From Chaetoceros tenuissimus (lineage: Eukaryota; Bacillariophyta; Thalassiosirophyceae; Chaetocerotales; Chaetocerotaceae): a DNA stretch of 64,000 nt. Made by a program: the position numbers and the translations under genes. Positions 31,739-41,472 of this stretch are shown here, in pieces; within the stretch, counting starts at the first letter, position 1, and each line of letters opens with the position of its first letter. The notes below the pieces were generated by a model that was given only the letters and a program-made list of their open reading frames with translations, made no database searches and was not told where the DNA came from. Where the stretch lies: contig BLLK01000047.1 of NCBI GenBank assembly GCA_021927905.1, positions 3,286,001 to 3,350,000 on the forward strand, written 5' to 3'.

Positions 31739-32257
31739 TTTCCTTGTAACTATTAAATAAATCTTACTCAAAAAAGACATAGAGCTGGATTTCTCATTCT
31801 TGTATCTATGGGTCATCGATTTGCTATTACATCCGCTATCCAGATTAGACTGTTCAGATGGCAACATTGAACAAGCCGAGAAAACTTCACGAACTTTCGA
31901 GTATATTCTATAGTTTGCACTTAATTTTGTGATTGCATTTGATATCTTTTTCTTGTTGTAACAATTCTCTATATAAAAAAATAAAGAAGCAACGATGTTG
32001 CTTTGCTGAAATGCACATTCTTGCTTTGCTAAAATGAACATTTTACACAATATATTAATCCTATGTGCTATTTTATAATGCCAATTACAAAGTAAATTCT
32101 AAAATGCTACTTAAAAGTAAAATCAGCATGTCGGTATAGTTGAGAAAGAAGGTTCGATGCTCTTGTAGCTCATACATTATGTACTGATATCATTCATCAT
32201 GTTCTTCTGGATATTTTCTCAAAAGCATGGTTTCAGATAAAAAGTTTCAAACATAAT
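31739..32257. other. intergenic between convergent genes
   Basis: 3' flanks of P1 and TRM112. It contains a near repeat AGCAACGATGTTGCTTTGCTGAAAT / TTGCTTTGCTAAAAT at ~31990-32035. No gene supported; long frames opposite P1 are shadows of its acidic tail. Confidence 0.4.
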
Positions 32258-32851
32258 TTACATTTCATCCGCATGAAGAACCATATTCGGTATGCCCATT
32301 TTGATTGCAAAGCGTCTTCCTGTATCTGGGCAAATTAAATGTCCCTCTACAACATGTAAATCAAATAATACTGTATGAAGCTTTTTCAATAATTCTTCAT
32401 CGAGATCTTCTCCTATATTTTCAGGCAATTCTGGTATTTGTACTTCTTCTATATCCTGCTTACACTTTTCAACTATTTGACCTAATGCAAAAGACAGTAT
32501 TTCATAGTTTAATTTGGGAATAAGTGCCTTTACAAATTCTGCATCAAATGGTGATTCTTCGTATTCAACTTTGTCAGCTTCAATTTTCAAAGGATATCCT
32601 TTTTCAGTACTGTTGGCATGTTGGAAAAATGTTGAGTTGGGAATTATGGCACAAACGATCTATTCAAACTATTGTTTTGCATACTTCGCTTTATTCAGAA
32701 AACAGCTCCATAGCAAGAAGCAAGATTTATTTGATTCAACTTTTTGTTTTAAAAAAGATGGACCCATTGCTCACAACATCATAACCAAGTCTTATTTACT
32801 AACTTACCCCTTTACAGTTGACTGCATGTAGTTGTGCGTAAGTAGTCTCAT
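32258..32851 (-). CDS. TRM112: TRM112, methyltransferase activator subunit
   Basis: Two exons: 32808..32851 and 32258..32609, with a 198-bp intron (GTAAGT..CAG), 131 residues. The first exon encodes MRLLTHNYMQSTVKG, which matches the family start MRLLTHN and shows why the shorter second-exon ATG is not the start. The second carries FDAEFVKALIPK and the C-terminal zinc-ribbon-derived part GHLICPDTGRRFAIKMGIPNM. TRM112 stabilises and activates methyltransferases acting on tRNA, rRNA and release factor eRF1. One zinc-site cysteine remains in LICP, as in many eukaryotes. It shares a divergent promoter with CMC2. Confidence 0.92.
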
Positions 32852-33257
32852 CGTGCTATGTTCTGTTTTTAATGAAACAACACCAGTAGAACGAGTGTTG
32901 ATTGAGTTGTATTTGGATTTGTCCGTCTGCTCATTATTTTTAAATATTCAGTGGACCTGGTGTTGGCAAGCTGAAGAGCCACAAAACCAACAAAGAGGTG
33001 GAGGAACATTGTTTTTCTTTCTTTTTTGACAACACACCAAGGATGATGATGATTCATTCATCCAAAACATTAACTGTCGCAAGTGAAAGTAAAATATAGT
33101 ATTGAGAATCAATAGCATAAAGAATATCCACTTTTTTTGAAGAAGGGGTTAGAACGATAAGCGGAATCAGCTTCATTGCATGCAGCATATAAAACACACG
33201 TCAAGAAGCAAACTAAAATTTCCATACATTTCAGAAAAGTATAGAGTACATAACAAA
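32852..33257. promoter_or_regulatory. divergent promoter, TRM112 / CMC2-like
   Basis: A 406-bp spacer. No defined element seen. ATG 33180 is an alternative in-frame start for the CMC2-like gene. Confidence 0.35.
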
Positions 33258-33593
33258 ATGCATCCTCCATTAGATAGACCGCACCCAATGTGTCAAGATG
33301 AGATTGAAAAATTAAGGACGTGTCATGCAACCCAATCAAAGTTGAAATTTTGGGCATGTAACGAACTCAAGTTTGCACTCGACAAATGTTTCAAAATGGA
33401 GAAGCAGGAACTACTCAAACAAATCAATTCTGACTACGACGAAAAGAGAAAACAAGAAGATGAAGCACTCAGAGATGCAATTGGACACGAGCAATCATTC
33501 GAGGATTTCCTCAAGAATGACAAAACATATCTTAAAGAGATGGAAGCAGCAAAAAAGTCTACTAGAGTCTATTCAGACAAGGCATTTTCATAG
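33258..33593 (+). CDS. CMC2: CMC2-like twin CX9C protein of cytochrome c oxidase assembly
   Basis: 111 residues from ATG 33258. The N-terminus MHPPLDRPH and the two C-x9-C motifs (CQDEIEKLRTC and CNELKFALDKC) match CMC2, a small intermembrane-space protein imported by Mia40 and used in complex IV assembly. The C-terminal ~50 residues are charged and helical and longer than in yeast or human CMC2. An in-frame ATG at 33180 would add 26 residues lacking family likeness. Confidence 0.82.
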   Translation: MHPPLDRPHPMCQDEIEKLRTCHATQSKLKFWACNELKFALDKCFKMEKQELLKQINSDYDEKRKQEDEALRDAIGHEQSFEDFLKNDKTYLKEMEAAKKSTRVYSDKAFS

Positions 33594-33884
33594 GAAGAAC
33601 ATCGCGATAGAAGTGAAGAATTCACAAAATTGTAATTTTTCCAAATGTTAATGTAAATAATGACATTAAAAGTATATTCCTAACGTTACAAAAGAAGAAC
33701 TTCACAAATCATGATTTCCAAGGCAATTGAACCCTAAAGATTGGTTCATCATTAATTCCATCATCCATCATGAAAGCGCAACCAACTTTTCTTCTTTTCA
33801 TAATCCTACTACCCACCAAAATTCTTTCAACTCAAAATCCATTCAATCCTTATCGATTTATTTTTCAATTTGACTCCATGGAAA

Positions 33885-34992
33885 TTACTTGACATATGTA
33901 ATTGCACGAGTCTTGTATGGACTCCACTTGAATCTCTTGTAGTATCCAGTCATCAAAGCAGTGAATCCAATAACCAACATGTACTGTGCCGCTTGCTTCT
34001 TTCTTGTATCAGCCTCTGGCTCTGCACACCAATTCAAGAACTGAACAACATCCTTAGCCTGCTGGGAGATAGTAGCAGGTGTTCCATCCTCATAATCTAC
34101 TCCACCGTCATTAAGTGGAGGAGGCATAGCAATTGCTCCACCAGGAAAGTATGGGTTGTAGTAAAGACCTGGCATCATTGGCTTTCCAGCTGGTGCATCA
34201 CAGTATCCAGTCAAGAGAGAGAAAAGGTAGTCCTGTCCAGAGTGTCTAGCCTTGACCATAAGACTAAGATCTGGTGGAAGTGCTCCTCCGTTAGCAGCAC
34301 GTCCAGCCTCTTCATTTGCATATGGGGATGGAAGAGGATCAGTAAGCTTTCCTGGGCGCTCAAACATTTCTCCCTCATCATTAGGTCCATCAACAACATC
34401 AACTTCAGAAGCCATTTCTACAAGTTCGTCAGTGGAATGGGTAACTCCTACAAGTTCACGGTAGTGGATACGTTCAAGGGAGTGACAGGTAGCACATACT
34501 TGGCGGTATACTTGGAATCCACGGCGAAGGGAAGCACAGTCATAAGATGAAAGAAGTCCAGTGTGGTCCCATGGAAGGTGAAGTGGGTGTACAACATCAT
34601 CGGAAAGAAGTGTTACAGCAGCTGCAGAAGTTGCAGTGGTTGCTGCAACAGCTGCTGCGGCCTTATTGGCATGCTTGCTAAGCTGTATCATGGCGAAGAA
34701 AAAAAGAGGTGAAATTGTGAGTAAAATATTTTCGATGAAAATTTCTCAAACAAAGTAGCTCTCAATATACTGTATTATATTTTCTTTTCACTGTCAAGGT
34801 CATTCCAATATCTAATGCTATGCTTCCTTCAATTGTTGCCATTTGCAAAACTATTAGATTCTAATACTGGTTTCTGTTGAACATCTAGATTCCATATCCA
34901 CAACGAGACTGCAACCGCCCTCTTTTCAACTATAACTTTCTTTTCTTCTCTACAAAAATTTAACTTACAACTGAGCGAAGACGGGTAGCCAT
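33885..34992 (-). CDS. CYT1: cytochrome c1 of complex III
   Basis: Two exons: 34969..34992 (MATRLRSV) and 33885..34682, joined over a 286-bp intron, 273 residues. The first exon with its Arg-rich start looks like a mitochondrial presequence. The heme c site is V-C-A-T-C-H-S; the methionine ligand region is AGKPMMPG; the C-terminal membrane anchor follows (QYMLVIGFTALMTGYYKRFKW). Cytochrome c1 passes electrons from the Rieske protein to cytochrome c. All conserved segments are present (LPWDHTGLLSSYDCASLRRG, YANEEAGRAANGGALPPDLS). It shares a divergent promoter with SPC25. Confidence 0.95.
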
Positions 34993-35337
34993 GTTGACTG
35001 TATTAAGACTGATTAGCACAAAGCTGATGTTACCTAGATAGCCTGCAGTTAGCTCGTAGTATTATTAGCTGCCTTGGTTGCATCGGCGGGAGAGAAGAGA
35101 ACAGCTTTCTTCGCTTGGCTAGCTCATCACCCGTTGGAAAGATAGAGAGGGGAAGGGAAGAAGAAGAGATAGAGACGAAATTTTCTTTTCGCGCCATTTT
35201 TTGGATTTGCAAAAACGGTCGGAAATGAATGTTTCTTCTATTTTATTTGAATGATTCCCTTAAGACCTCTTTGAATTCTAATTCAATTCAATAACAATAG
35301 CATACCTTAGCAAGCAAGTAGCATAAAACTCTAGATA
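34993..35337. promoter_or_regulatory. divergent promoter, cytochrome c1 / SPC25
   Basis: A 345-bp spacer. No defined element seen. Confidence 0.35.
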
Positions 35338-36140
35338 ATGTCAGCAGCTACAGCGAGTCCATTGGGCTTTACACACAACGCCTTGAATCAACTCAAAAAG
35401 TCACGCCAACTACTCAACAACTACGTTGCCAAACAAACTGCAGAAATAAATCAAATACAATCGCAAAAGAAAATCATTTACGAACAACAATGTGAGCAAA
35501 TCAAGGAAAAGATTCAAGAATTGCAACAGATTCAACGTCATCGTGGTGTTGCTTCCGAAGAATCTGATAGTGATGGCATTCAGCAGCGTTTAAATGTATT
35601 ACAGGCAAAACAGATTGAGTTGGAAAGGGAGCTTGCCAATCTTCATTTGGAAAAGAAGGGTCTTCAAAAGTCTTTGAATGGTGAGTATTTTATTATTCTT
35701 GCTTTTGTGTTACGATTTCAAGTTTGTCTCAATTTCCTATTTCTATTGTAGCCACAAAAGAAGAAGAAAAGGTGGCATTTACAAAGGCAGAACAAGTTCG
35801 TAAATCCAAGGAAAGAATTGAAAAGTCTAAACAGGTGACAGTGGAAGATTTGACTATTGGCTTGGTGAAATATAGAGAACTGGGATTGGATTTTGTACGT
35901 TGCGATGAGAATGGTGCACTCAAATTTCAGTTTACAAAGATTGATGCAACTGATGTAGATCGTATCTTTGGATTTACATTGAAAATTACAAATGATGACT
36001 TGTACGTGGTCGATGATTGCGATCCATTTTTAGACGATGATGTCGTTATGAAGCTAGTGAATGAATTGAATGAGACAGAAGATTATCCATATTTTATGAG
36101 GGGAATGAGAAGAGCCTTTCAAGAGAGTTTGAATCAGTAG
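35338..36140 (+). CDS. SPC25: kinetochore protein Spc25
   Basis: Two exons with a 71-bp intron (35681..35751), 243 residues. The N-terminal ~150 residues are coiled coil (QIKEKIQELQQIQ). The C-terminal RWD-type globular domain (VEDLTIGLVKYRELGLDFV, then KFQFTKID, FGFTLKI, YVVDDCDP) matches Spc25 of the NDC80 complex, which together with Spc24 anchors microtubule-binding NDC80/NUF2 to the inner kinetochore. Length and order fit the family. A long frame running through the intron without splicing would end the protein early. Confidence 0.88.
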
Positions 36141-36242
36141 GGATCATTGTTCGTTCGTATGGGGGTCATGTGAAACATGCATGGAGTTTGCCAAGGGGCA
36201 TACCATACGTATTTGTGTTTCACTCTCTATTTAAATTATACA

Positions 36243-37544
36243 TTAGTGTTTGCTTAAACTTCTTTGTCTCATATTCTTGTCAGCAGCCTCTTTACCGCCT
36301 TGCACTTGATCCCAAAACATGTCTGCTTCTTTCATACCATCCCAAGATTGTCCATTAGATTTCCAAATCTGAGCAAATGGACCATTCTTTTCATTTAAAA
36401 TGATCTGTAATACTTTGCTCTCTGTATCTGTCAATACTGGACGCAATTTGATCTGAATCTCTTTGCGAAGTGCTTTGCCACCATCATTGGTACTATTCAT
36501 ATTTGAGATGGAGGATTCCGTGTTTTCTATTTTGGAAAACCTTTCAATGGCTGTCATTGCATTTTCAACATCTCGTTCGCATCCCATGCCTATCAAAGTG
36601 CATGAAATGTCATCATGTGCAAGTGCAAATAATGTTGCAAGCATGGGAAGATTCACACCATTATCAGCAGCAATTTCACCCGCAATGCGACATGCTTGCT
36701 TCAATTCAACTGAAGCAGGATGCCAAAAGGGAGGAGTATTGTGAGTCAACAATCCCATGGATAACGGAGCTGCAGCCATCAATGGAATAGATTTTGATTT
36801 GCAATATTCCATAAGAGACAATTTTTTCTTTTCATCTTTCATTGGCAATGTGCATAGATTTTGATTGTGTAAATTGAAATGACAATAAGTGAGAACTTGA
36901 TCAAACACTCGCCCATCATTTACAAGTGAAAATTCTCTAGATGCACATTCTAGAATCTCATAATGTAATTCTAAAGGATATCCAGTGAGTCCTAATGCTT
37001 TGGTCCATCCTCTTTTTTTACACTCCAACATTGCGGGAATAGTCTCCTTCATTAATAAATCAACAGATGGAGCAAATTCAGGGTCATGCAATTGTAAAAC
37101 GTCAATATAGCCACATCCCATTCTATCTAATGAACGCTTCACAGACTTTATTGTCATATCATATGAGAAATCAAATTGTTTCGAAGGTTCTGCATCATAT
37201 CTACCAATTTTCGTGTTAATTATGAGCCTTTTTCGATCTATATTTATATCCTTCAATGCAAATCCTATCAAAACTTCACTTGAACCATGGCCATACCAAG
37301 GTGCAGTATCTAGCAAATTGAACCCGAGATCTATTGCTTTCTGTAGCGTCTTGATCCATTCTTTTACCTTTGGATGGTCTTTTGGTAAACTATGAGCTGT
37401 TTCCTGATTCACACTGAGCGCACTGACTACATCACACTCAGATGCTACAAAATTATTTGCAAAAGATGAGCATCCTATGCCAATGATGGGCACTTGAGAA
37501 TTCTCCCTTCCAAATATTCGGGATGGTATAATGTTTGTATTCAT
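36243..37544 (-). CDS. aldo/keto reductase, L-galactose-dehydrogenase-like
   Basis: 433 residues, single exon. Aldo/keto reductase barrel with the catalytic set Asp/Tyr/Lys/His visible (LLDTAPWYG, INTKIGRY, LQLHDPEF). The segments LGLTGYPLELHYEIL, TYCHFNLHNQNL and AAPLSMGLLT..PPFWHPAS closely follow plant L-galactose dehydrogenase, which oxidises L-galactose to the lactone in ascorbate synthesis. D-threo-aldose dehydrogenases are close relatives, so the substrate is not certain. A C-terminal extension of ~80 residues beyond the barrel is not found in the plant enzyme. The start at 37544 precedes the family N-terminus by about seven residues. Confidence 0.85.
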   Translation of the reverse strand: MNTNIIPSRIFGRENSQVPIIGIGCSSFANNFVASECDVVSALSVNQETAHSLPKDHPKVKEWIKTLQKAIDLGFNLLDTAPWYGHGSSEVLIGFALKDINIDRKRLIINTKIGRYDAEPSKQFDFSYDMTIKSVKRSLDRMGCGYIDVLQLHDPEFAPSVDLLMKETIPAMLECKKRGWTKALGLTGYPLELHYEILECASREFSLVNDGRVFDQVLTYCHFNLHNQNLCTLPMKDEKKKLSLMEYCKSKSIPLMAAAPLSMGLLTHNTPPFWHPASVELKQACRIAGEIAADNGVNLPMLATLFALAHDDISCTLIGMGCERDVENAMTAIERFSKIENTESSISNMNSTNDGGKALRKEIQIKLRPVLTDTESKVLQIILNEKNGPFAQIWKSNGQSWDGMKEADMFWDQVQGGKEAADKNMRQRSLSKH

Positions 37545-38098
37545 AGGTGCTTGGTAGTGCTTATTTCGATATCAATGTTGCAATCATCAAAATGAGAGAT
37601 GAGAGAATCAAAGGACTTACGAGTTACGAGTTACGGTAGCTTGTTTGAGAATTTCAAATTACGAGCGAAAAGAGAATTTTCTATGTACTTGTATTGATCT
37701 GGTATTGTTTGTACGTAGCGGTCATAGCGGTCATTCTAAAAAAGTCTTAGTTGTATGGGAACAACTTTTACGTTTATGGGAACAACTTTTTGCGGCCAGA
37801 GCAGCTGCTTACTCAGTCTCATTTTTGTGAGACAATAGAGAGAAATAGTAAGGTAACAACTAACCGGAGAGCCTATCGCAGGATCACCATTCATTCATTT
37901 AGAGCGAATCAGCTAGCTTTCACATACTAAGAGAAGAGCTACCAAATACCAAACTAAGCATCATAGCTGCCCATTCCAGTAGAACGACATACAAGTTCTC
38001 AATAAATTATAAACTTCACGGAGCACGTTTATAAGAAGTTTCATACTTCCAACAATTAGACTAGTATCACCTTATTGGGCCCATTGAAAACGTAGACC
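37545..38098. promoter_or_regulatory. divergent promoter, aldo/keto reductase / 7TM receptor
   Basis: A 554-bp spacer. It contains a direct repeat TATGGGAACAACTTTT (37754-37769 and 37775-37790) and a shorter one, AGCGGTCAT. These may be regulatory but are unproven. Confidence 0.35.
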
Positions 38099-39931
38099 AT
38101 GTTGCACTGGGGAAAGAGCTCATTAGTCCTGTTTATTTCTATTTTATTACACTCTATCCATCATGATAGATGCACAGAGGCTTATGGCCACGTCGGGGTA
38201 GTACCAAAAGCAGATGATGCATCAGATTTATTGTCTGATCGCCTAGCATATGCAATTGAGATTGACCATGATAGTTCTATCCAAGATCATAGAATTACAC
38301 ATGCATCACATCCCACATACGAAGAAAAATATGAAAATGCAGAGAATGACCCAGAAACTTACATTGAAACTGCCTATACAAGTTCTTGGGGTCCCAACAT
38401 TGCGCGAGTATCAGCATCTCTATCTACGATATCATCGATATTGATTATATATATAATCATGCGCTCTAATTTAGGGTACACCACTTATCATCGAATAATG
38501 CTTATGCTCAGCACGGGAGATATCCTTGCATCCGTCGCTATGGCATTGGCGACTATACCTATGCCAAGAGATATGATATATACTCAGTTTCAAACAGGAG
38601 GTTATGGAAATAAACTCACGTGCAATGTTCAAGGGTTCCTCTTCTTCTTTGGCACTAATTTTGCATTTGGCTCCAACGCTAGCCTATGCTTTTACTATTT
38701 TGCGTCGATCACCTTGAAATGGAAAGAAGAATATATTAAAAAGAGAGTCGAACCATGGCTTCACTCTTGTGTAGTTCTTTTTGCGCTTCCGACTGCCATT
38801 CTTGCATTTTTCATACATCAGTATAATCCAACACCCTTTGATGCTTGGTGTACAACTATTTCTGTTCCATGGCAATGTCACTACTTGGATAGCAACGATG
38901 AAAAAATGGAGTGTATGCTAAACGGGGAGCATTTTTCTCTCATGACCATATCTTTTACGGTGGTTTACATTGGTTTCTTTATTGGCCTGTTTTCCCTTGT
39001 TTTTTCAATGATATCAATTTCTATATCAGTGTATAGACAAGAGAGATTACTACACATGTATATGAAGAGAATCTATCGTTACCGAAACCAAAATACGTCC
39101 CAAAGTAGGTCTCCATCACCATCCACCAGCAACAATAGAAATCTAGCCTTGAGTCGTTCAAGGCATCACTACACAAAAATCATTCTTGTACAAGCATTTG
39201 CTTATCTCTTTGCATTTCTAATATGTCAAAGCAATGTATTCGTCAGTATGACAAGCGTACTCAGTGTGAATGTTGAAGACTTGAGAAAGCGTCAGAGCTT
39301 CCAGATCTACCATTTGCTTTCCAGGCCATTACAAGGATTTTTGAATTTGATCGTATTCCTAGGTCACAAAATTTACAATATACGTCAGGTAAAGAAAGAC
39401 TTGACAATATGGAAGGCTTTACAACATCTCTTATTCAACAGAGAGGAACCAAAGTTCGTCTTCTCACAAGTGAGCATTGTAAATGCAGATGGTGACGAAG
39501 AAGACATGTGCTTTGAAGGTTCTGATTCAGAAGATGATACTGACCCAGGTGGAAGCTATCTGCCATTTCCAAAACGAGGAGCAATTCAACTTGACGATGA
39601 CAGCTTCATGAGCTATGATGAAACTGTTGACAAACCTGAGGAAAGTAAAACAAGTTCTAGATCCAGATTGGACGGAGAGGATGGGTCTTTGAAAACTGAC
39701 CTTAAAGATGTAGATCTTTCAGTGACTGTAAGTCCAGAAGATCCATTTGAGGATGATATAGCTAGCAAGAAGCAGGTCAAATGGGGTCCTACTTTCAATC
39801 ACAATTATAGTACCAAGGAAGATTCATCATCAGCTGGATATTTGTCTAGCGTGTTTTCTTTTTCAAGCAGAAAGTCAGTGAGCTCTATGTCGAATAGTGG
39901 AAAAAATGACTTACTGGATTCGAAGACCTAG
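38099..39931 (+). CDS. seven-transmembrane (GPCR-like) receptor
   Basis: 610 residues, single exon. A signal peptide (LVLFISILLHSIHH) precedes a ~90-residue luminal part. Seven hydrophobic helices follow between ~100 and ~430: the first at VSASLSTISSILIIYIIMRS, the third preceded by CNVQGFLFFFG, a Cys-rich outer loop (WCTT..WQCH..MECM), and the last ending VFLGHKIYNIRQ. The cytosolic tail of ~170 residues is acidic and Ser-rich, as expected for phosphorylation. The pattern resembles the cAMP-receptor-like/secretin-like GPCR set that is enlarged in diatoms. The ligand is unknown. Confidence 0.75.
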   Translation: MLHWGKSSLVLFISILLHSIHHDRCTEAYGHVGVVPKADDASDLLSDRLAYAIEIDHDSSIQDHRITHASHPTYEEKYENAENDPETYIETAYTSSWGPNIARVSASLSTISSILIIYIIMRSNLGYTTYHRIMLMLSTGDILASVAMALATIPMPRDMIYTQFQTGGYGNKLTCNVQGFLFFFGTNFAFGSNASLCFYYFASITLKWKEEYIKKRVEPWLHSCVVLFALPTAILAFFIHQYNPTPFDAWCTTISVPWQCHYLDSNDEKMECMLNGEHFSLMTISFTVVYIGFFIGLFSLVFSMISISISVYRQERLLHMYMKRIYRYRNQNTSQSRSPSPSTSNNRNLALSRSRHHYTKIILVQAFAYLFAFLICQSNVFVSMTSVLSVNVEDLRKRQSFQIYHLLSRPLQGFLNLIVFLGHKIYNIRQVKKDLTIWKALQHLLFNREEPKFVFSQVSIVNADGDEEDMCFEGSDSEDDTDPGGSYLPFPKRGAIQLDDDSFMSYDETVDKPEESKTSSRSRLDGEDGSLKTDLKDVDLSVTVSPEDPFEDDIASKKQVKWGPTFNHNYSTKEDSSSAGYLSSVFSFSSRKSVSSMSNSGKNDLLDSKT

Positions 39932-39981
39932 TTTCATCAAGACTTTTGAAAAGCAATAACTTTTTCTTTAATAACTTAAGT

Positions 39982-41330
39982 TTATGCATGATGGATTCCC
40001 ATCTTTTCATGTTCAAGCATTATGATTCTATTATTCAGATTTTCATTTTGATCTCGAAGATCTTCATTGTCCATAAGTAGTGTTTCCAACTTCTTACTAA
40101 GTTGCATGATAAGCTTTGAATCATTGGCCTGTACTTTATCCTTCTCTTTGATCTCACTCATTTTATTTTCGAGTTTGTCACGCAGAGATACCATATCATC
40201 TTCACAATTTTTGAGGTCGCTAGCACCTTGCAGCATCATCAAGAGAAGACGATCGTATGCATGTCTCTCAGCATCAATAGCTTTATGAACCTCAGTCAAA
40301 GGAACCATGATCTTATCAGCATTTGGAGGTAGTGCTGGTTCCTCATAAATTTTCGCTTCACCATTGGCAGAGCGCATTGGGCTTGAAGAACGCATAGGAC
40401 TTGCAGATCGGGTTCCATTTTGCTTAGGTGTAGCTATGGAAGAGATACTCACCCCTTCATTCACCTGCAGCTCTGCCAAGAGACCTCGTAGTCCAAAGAG
40501 CAAGTCGTTTCTCGACCCCCGAGATTTAAACTTTAGAAAATATAATCTTGATGAAGCTATTGGTGTTGGAGATGCTTTCAGCGTTATGAATTGACTACTT
40601 TGTTTATGCTCTCCTTTCTTTGTCTTCTTAGAAGATGATGGTAATTTATTTTGATCAAATCCATGACAACCGGCCTGAACTTCCAATATTTCGTTAAGTG
40701 ACAATGGTTCCAGAGCTGATTTGTCGACTAGGAGAGAAATGTAAGTTCCAACGAAGTACTACACAAATTGACAAGAATGTGGTTTTGATAAAACTTACCT
40801 CTTCTTCTATTGAGAGCCTTAGATAGATACCCGCCTTTCATTGAAAATGTTAACGCTGATTGTACAAGAAAATCACCGCGTTTTTGTAACTTCAATTGAA
40901 TCTGTGTACTCTTCAGCGTGAAATCATCCTTTGAAGCAGTACCAAACTCAACATTACTATTCATTTGCCACATGGTCACTTCTATACCTTGCTCTAGAAG
41001 GTGAGTGAATTTTTTCAATTTTAATTCAAATTGATGTGCGTCGTCTCTTAAAGACTCTTCTCTCTCCTTTCTACTAGTAATTTCTACGTTCCAACCAGAT
41101 GAAATTACTTCTGTTGGTTCAACCTCCCTTGTAGAATGACCCCGTCTTATCATAGGGAAATAGTCACTAGGAGAACGAAGGAAATCTCTTCCAGGTGTCC
41201 CCATTGGAGAACCTAACTTTGCAACTGTTGGCTGCCGGGTAGGAGTTGCAACTTGAGGCGGTGATACATCAAACTCGTCACTTTCTTGACTTTCGCTGAA
41301 TAAAGAAAGATGAAAAGGAATTAGAGACAT
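39982..41330 (-). CDS. PH-like and coiled-coil protein, or alternative tail of the myosin gene
   Basis: Two exons, 40799..41330 and 39982..40727, intron 71 bp (40728..40798). From ATG 41330 the product is 425 residues. Residues ~75-290 form a PH-like region (LLEQGIEVTMWQ, KLQKRGDFLVQSALTF, SRLYFLKFKSRGSRNDLLFGLRGLLAEL). The end is a coiled coil. Inside the first exon a pyrimidine-rich acceptor (TTTATTCAG, exon from 41295) matches the phase of the myosin donor at 41762. The sequence could therefore be a separate gene or an alternative C-terminus of the myosin next door. The 142-bp gap to the myosin stop is short for a promoter. Confidence 0.65.
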
Positions 41331-41472
41331 GCATTAAGACGAGAAGAATGAAAGGTCAGTCAATAGTCGCGACATATATTTATACACATTTCAACAAAAT
41401 TATATTATATATTGACTGGTTTCACGCAAATGTTGTAGATTCGAAACATTGCGATCAACATTGACTCCAAAA

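Noticed and set aside
31352-32050. Long minus-strand open frame of 232 codons
   Set aside because: It lies opposite ribosomal P1 and its Ser/Cys-rich run mirrors the Glu/Ala-rich tail; no family likeness.
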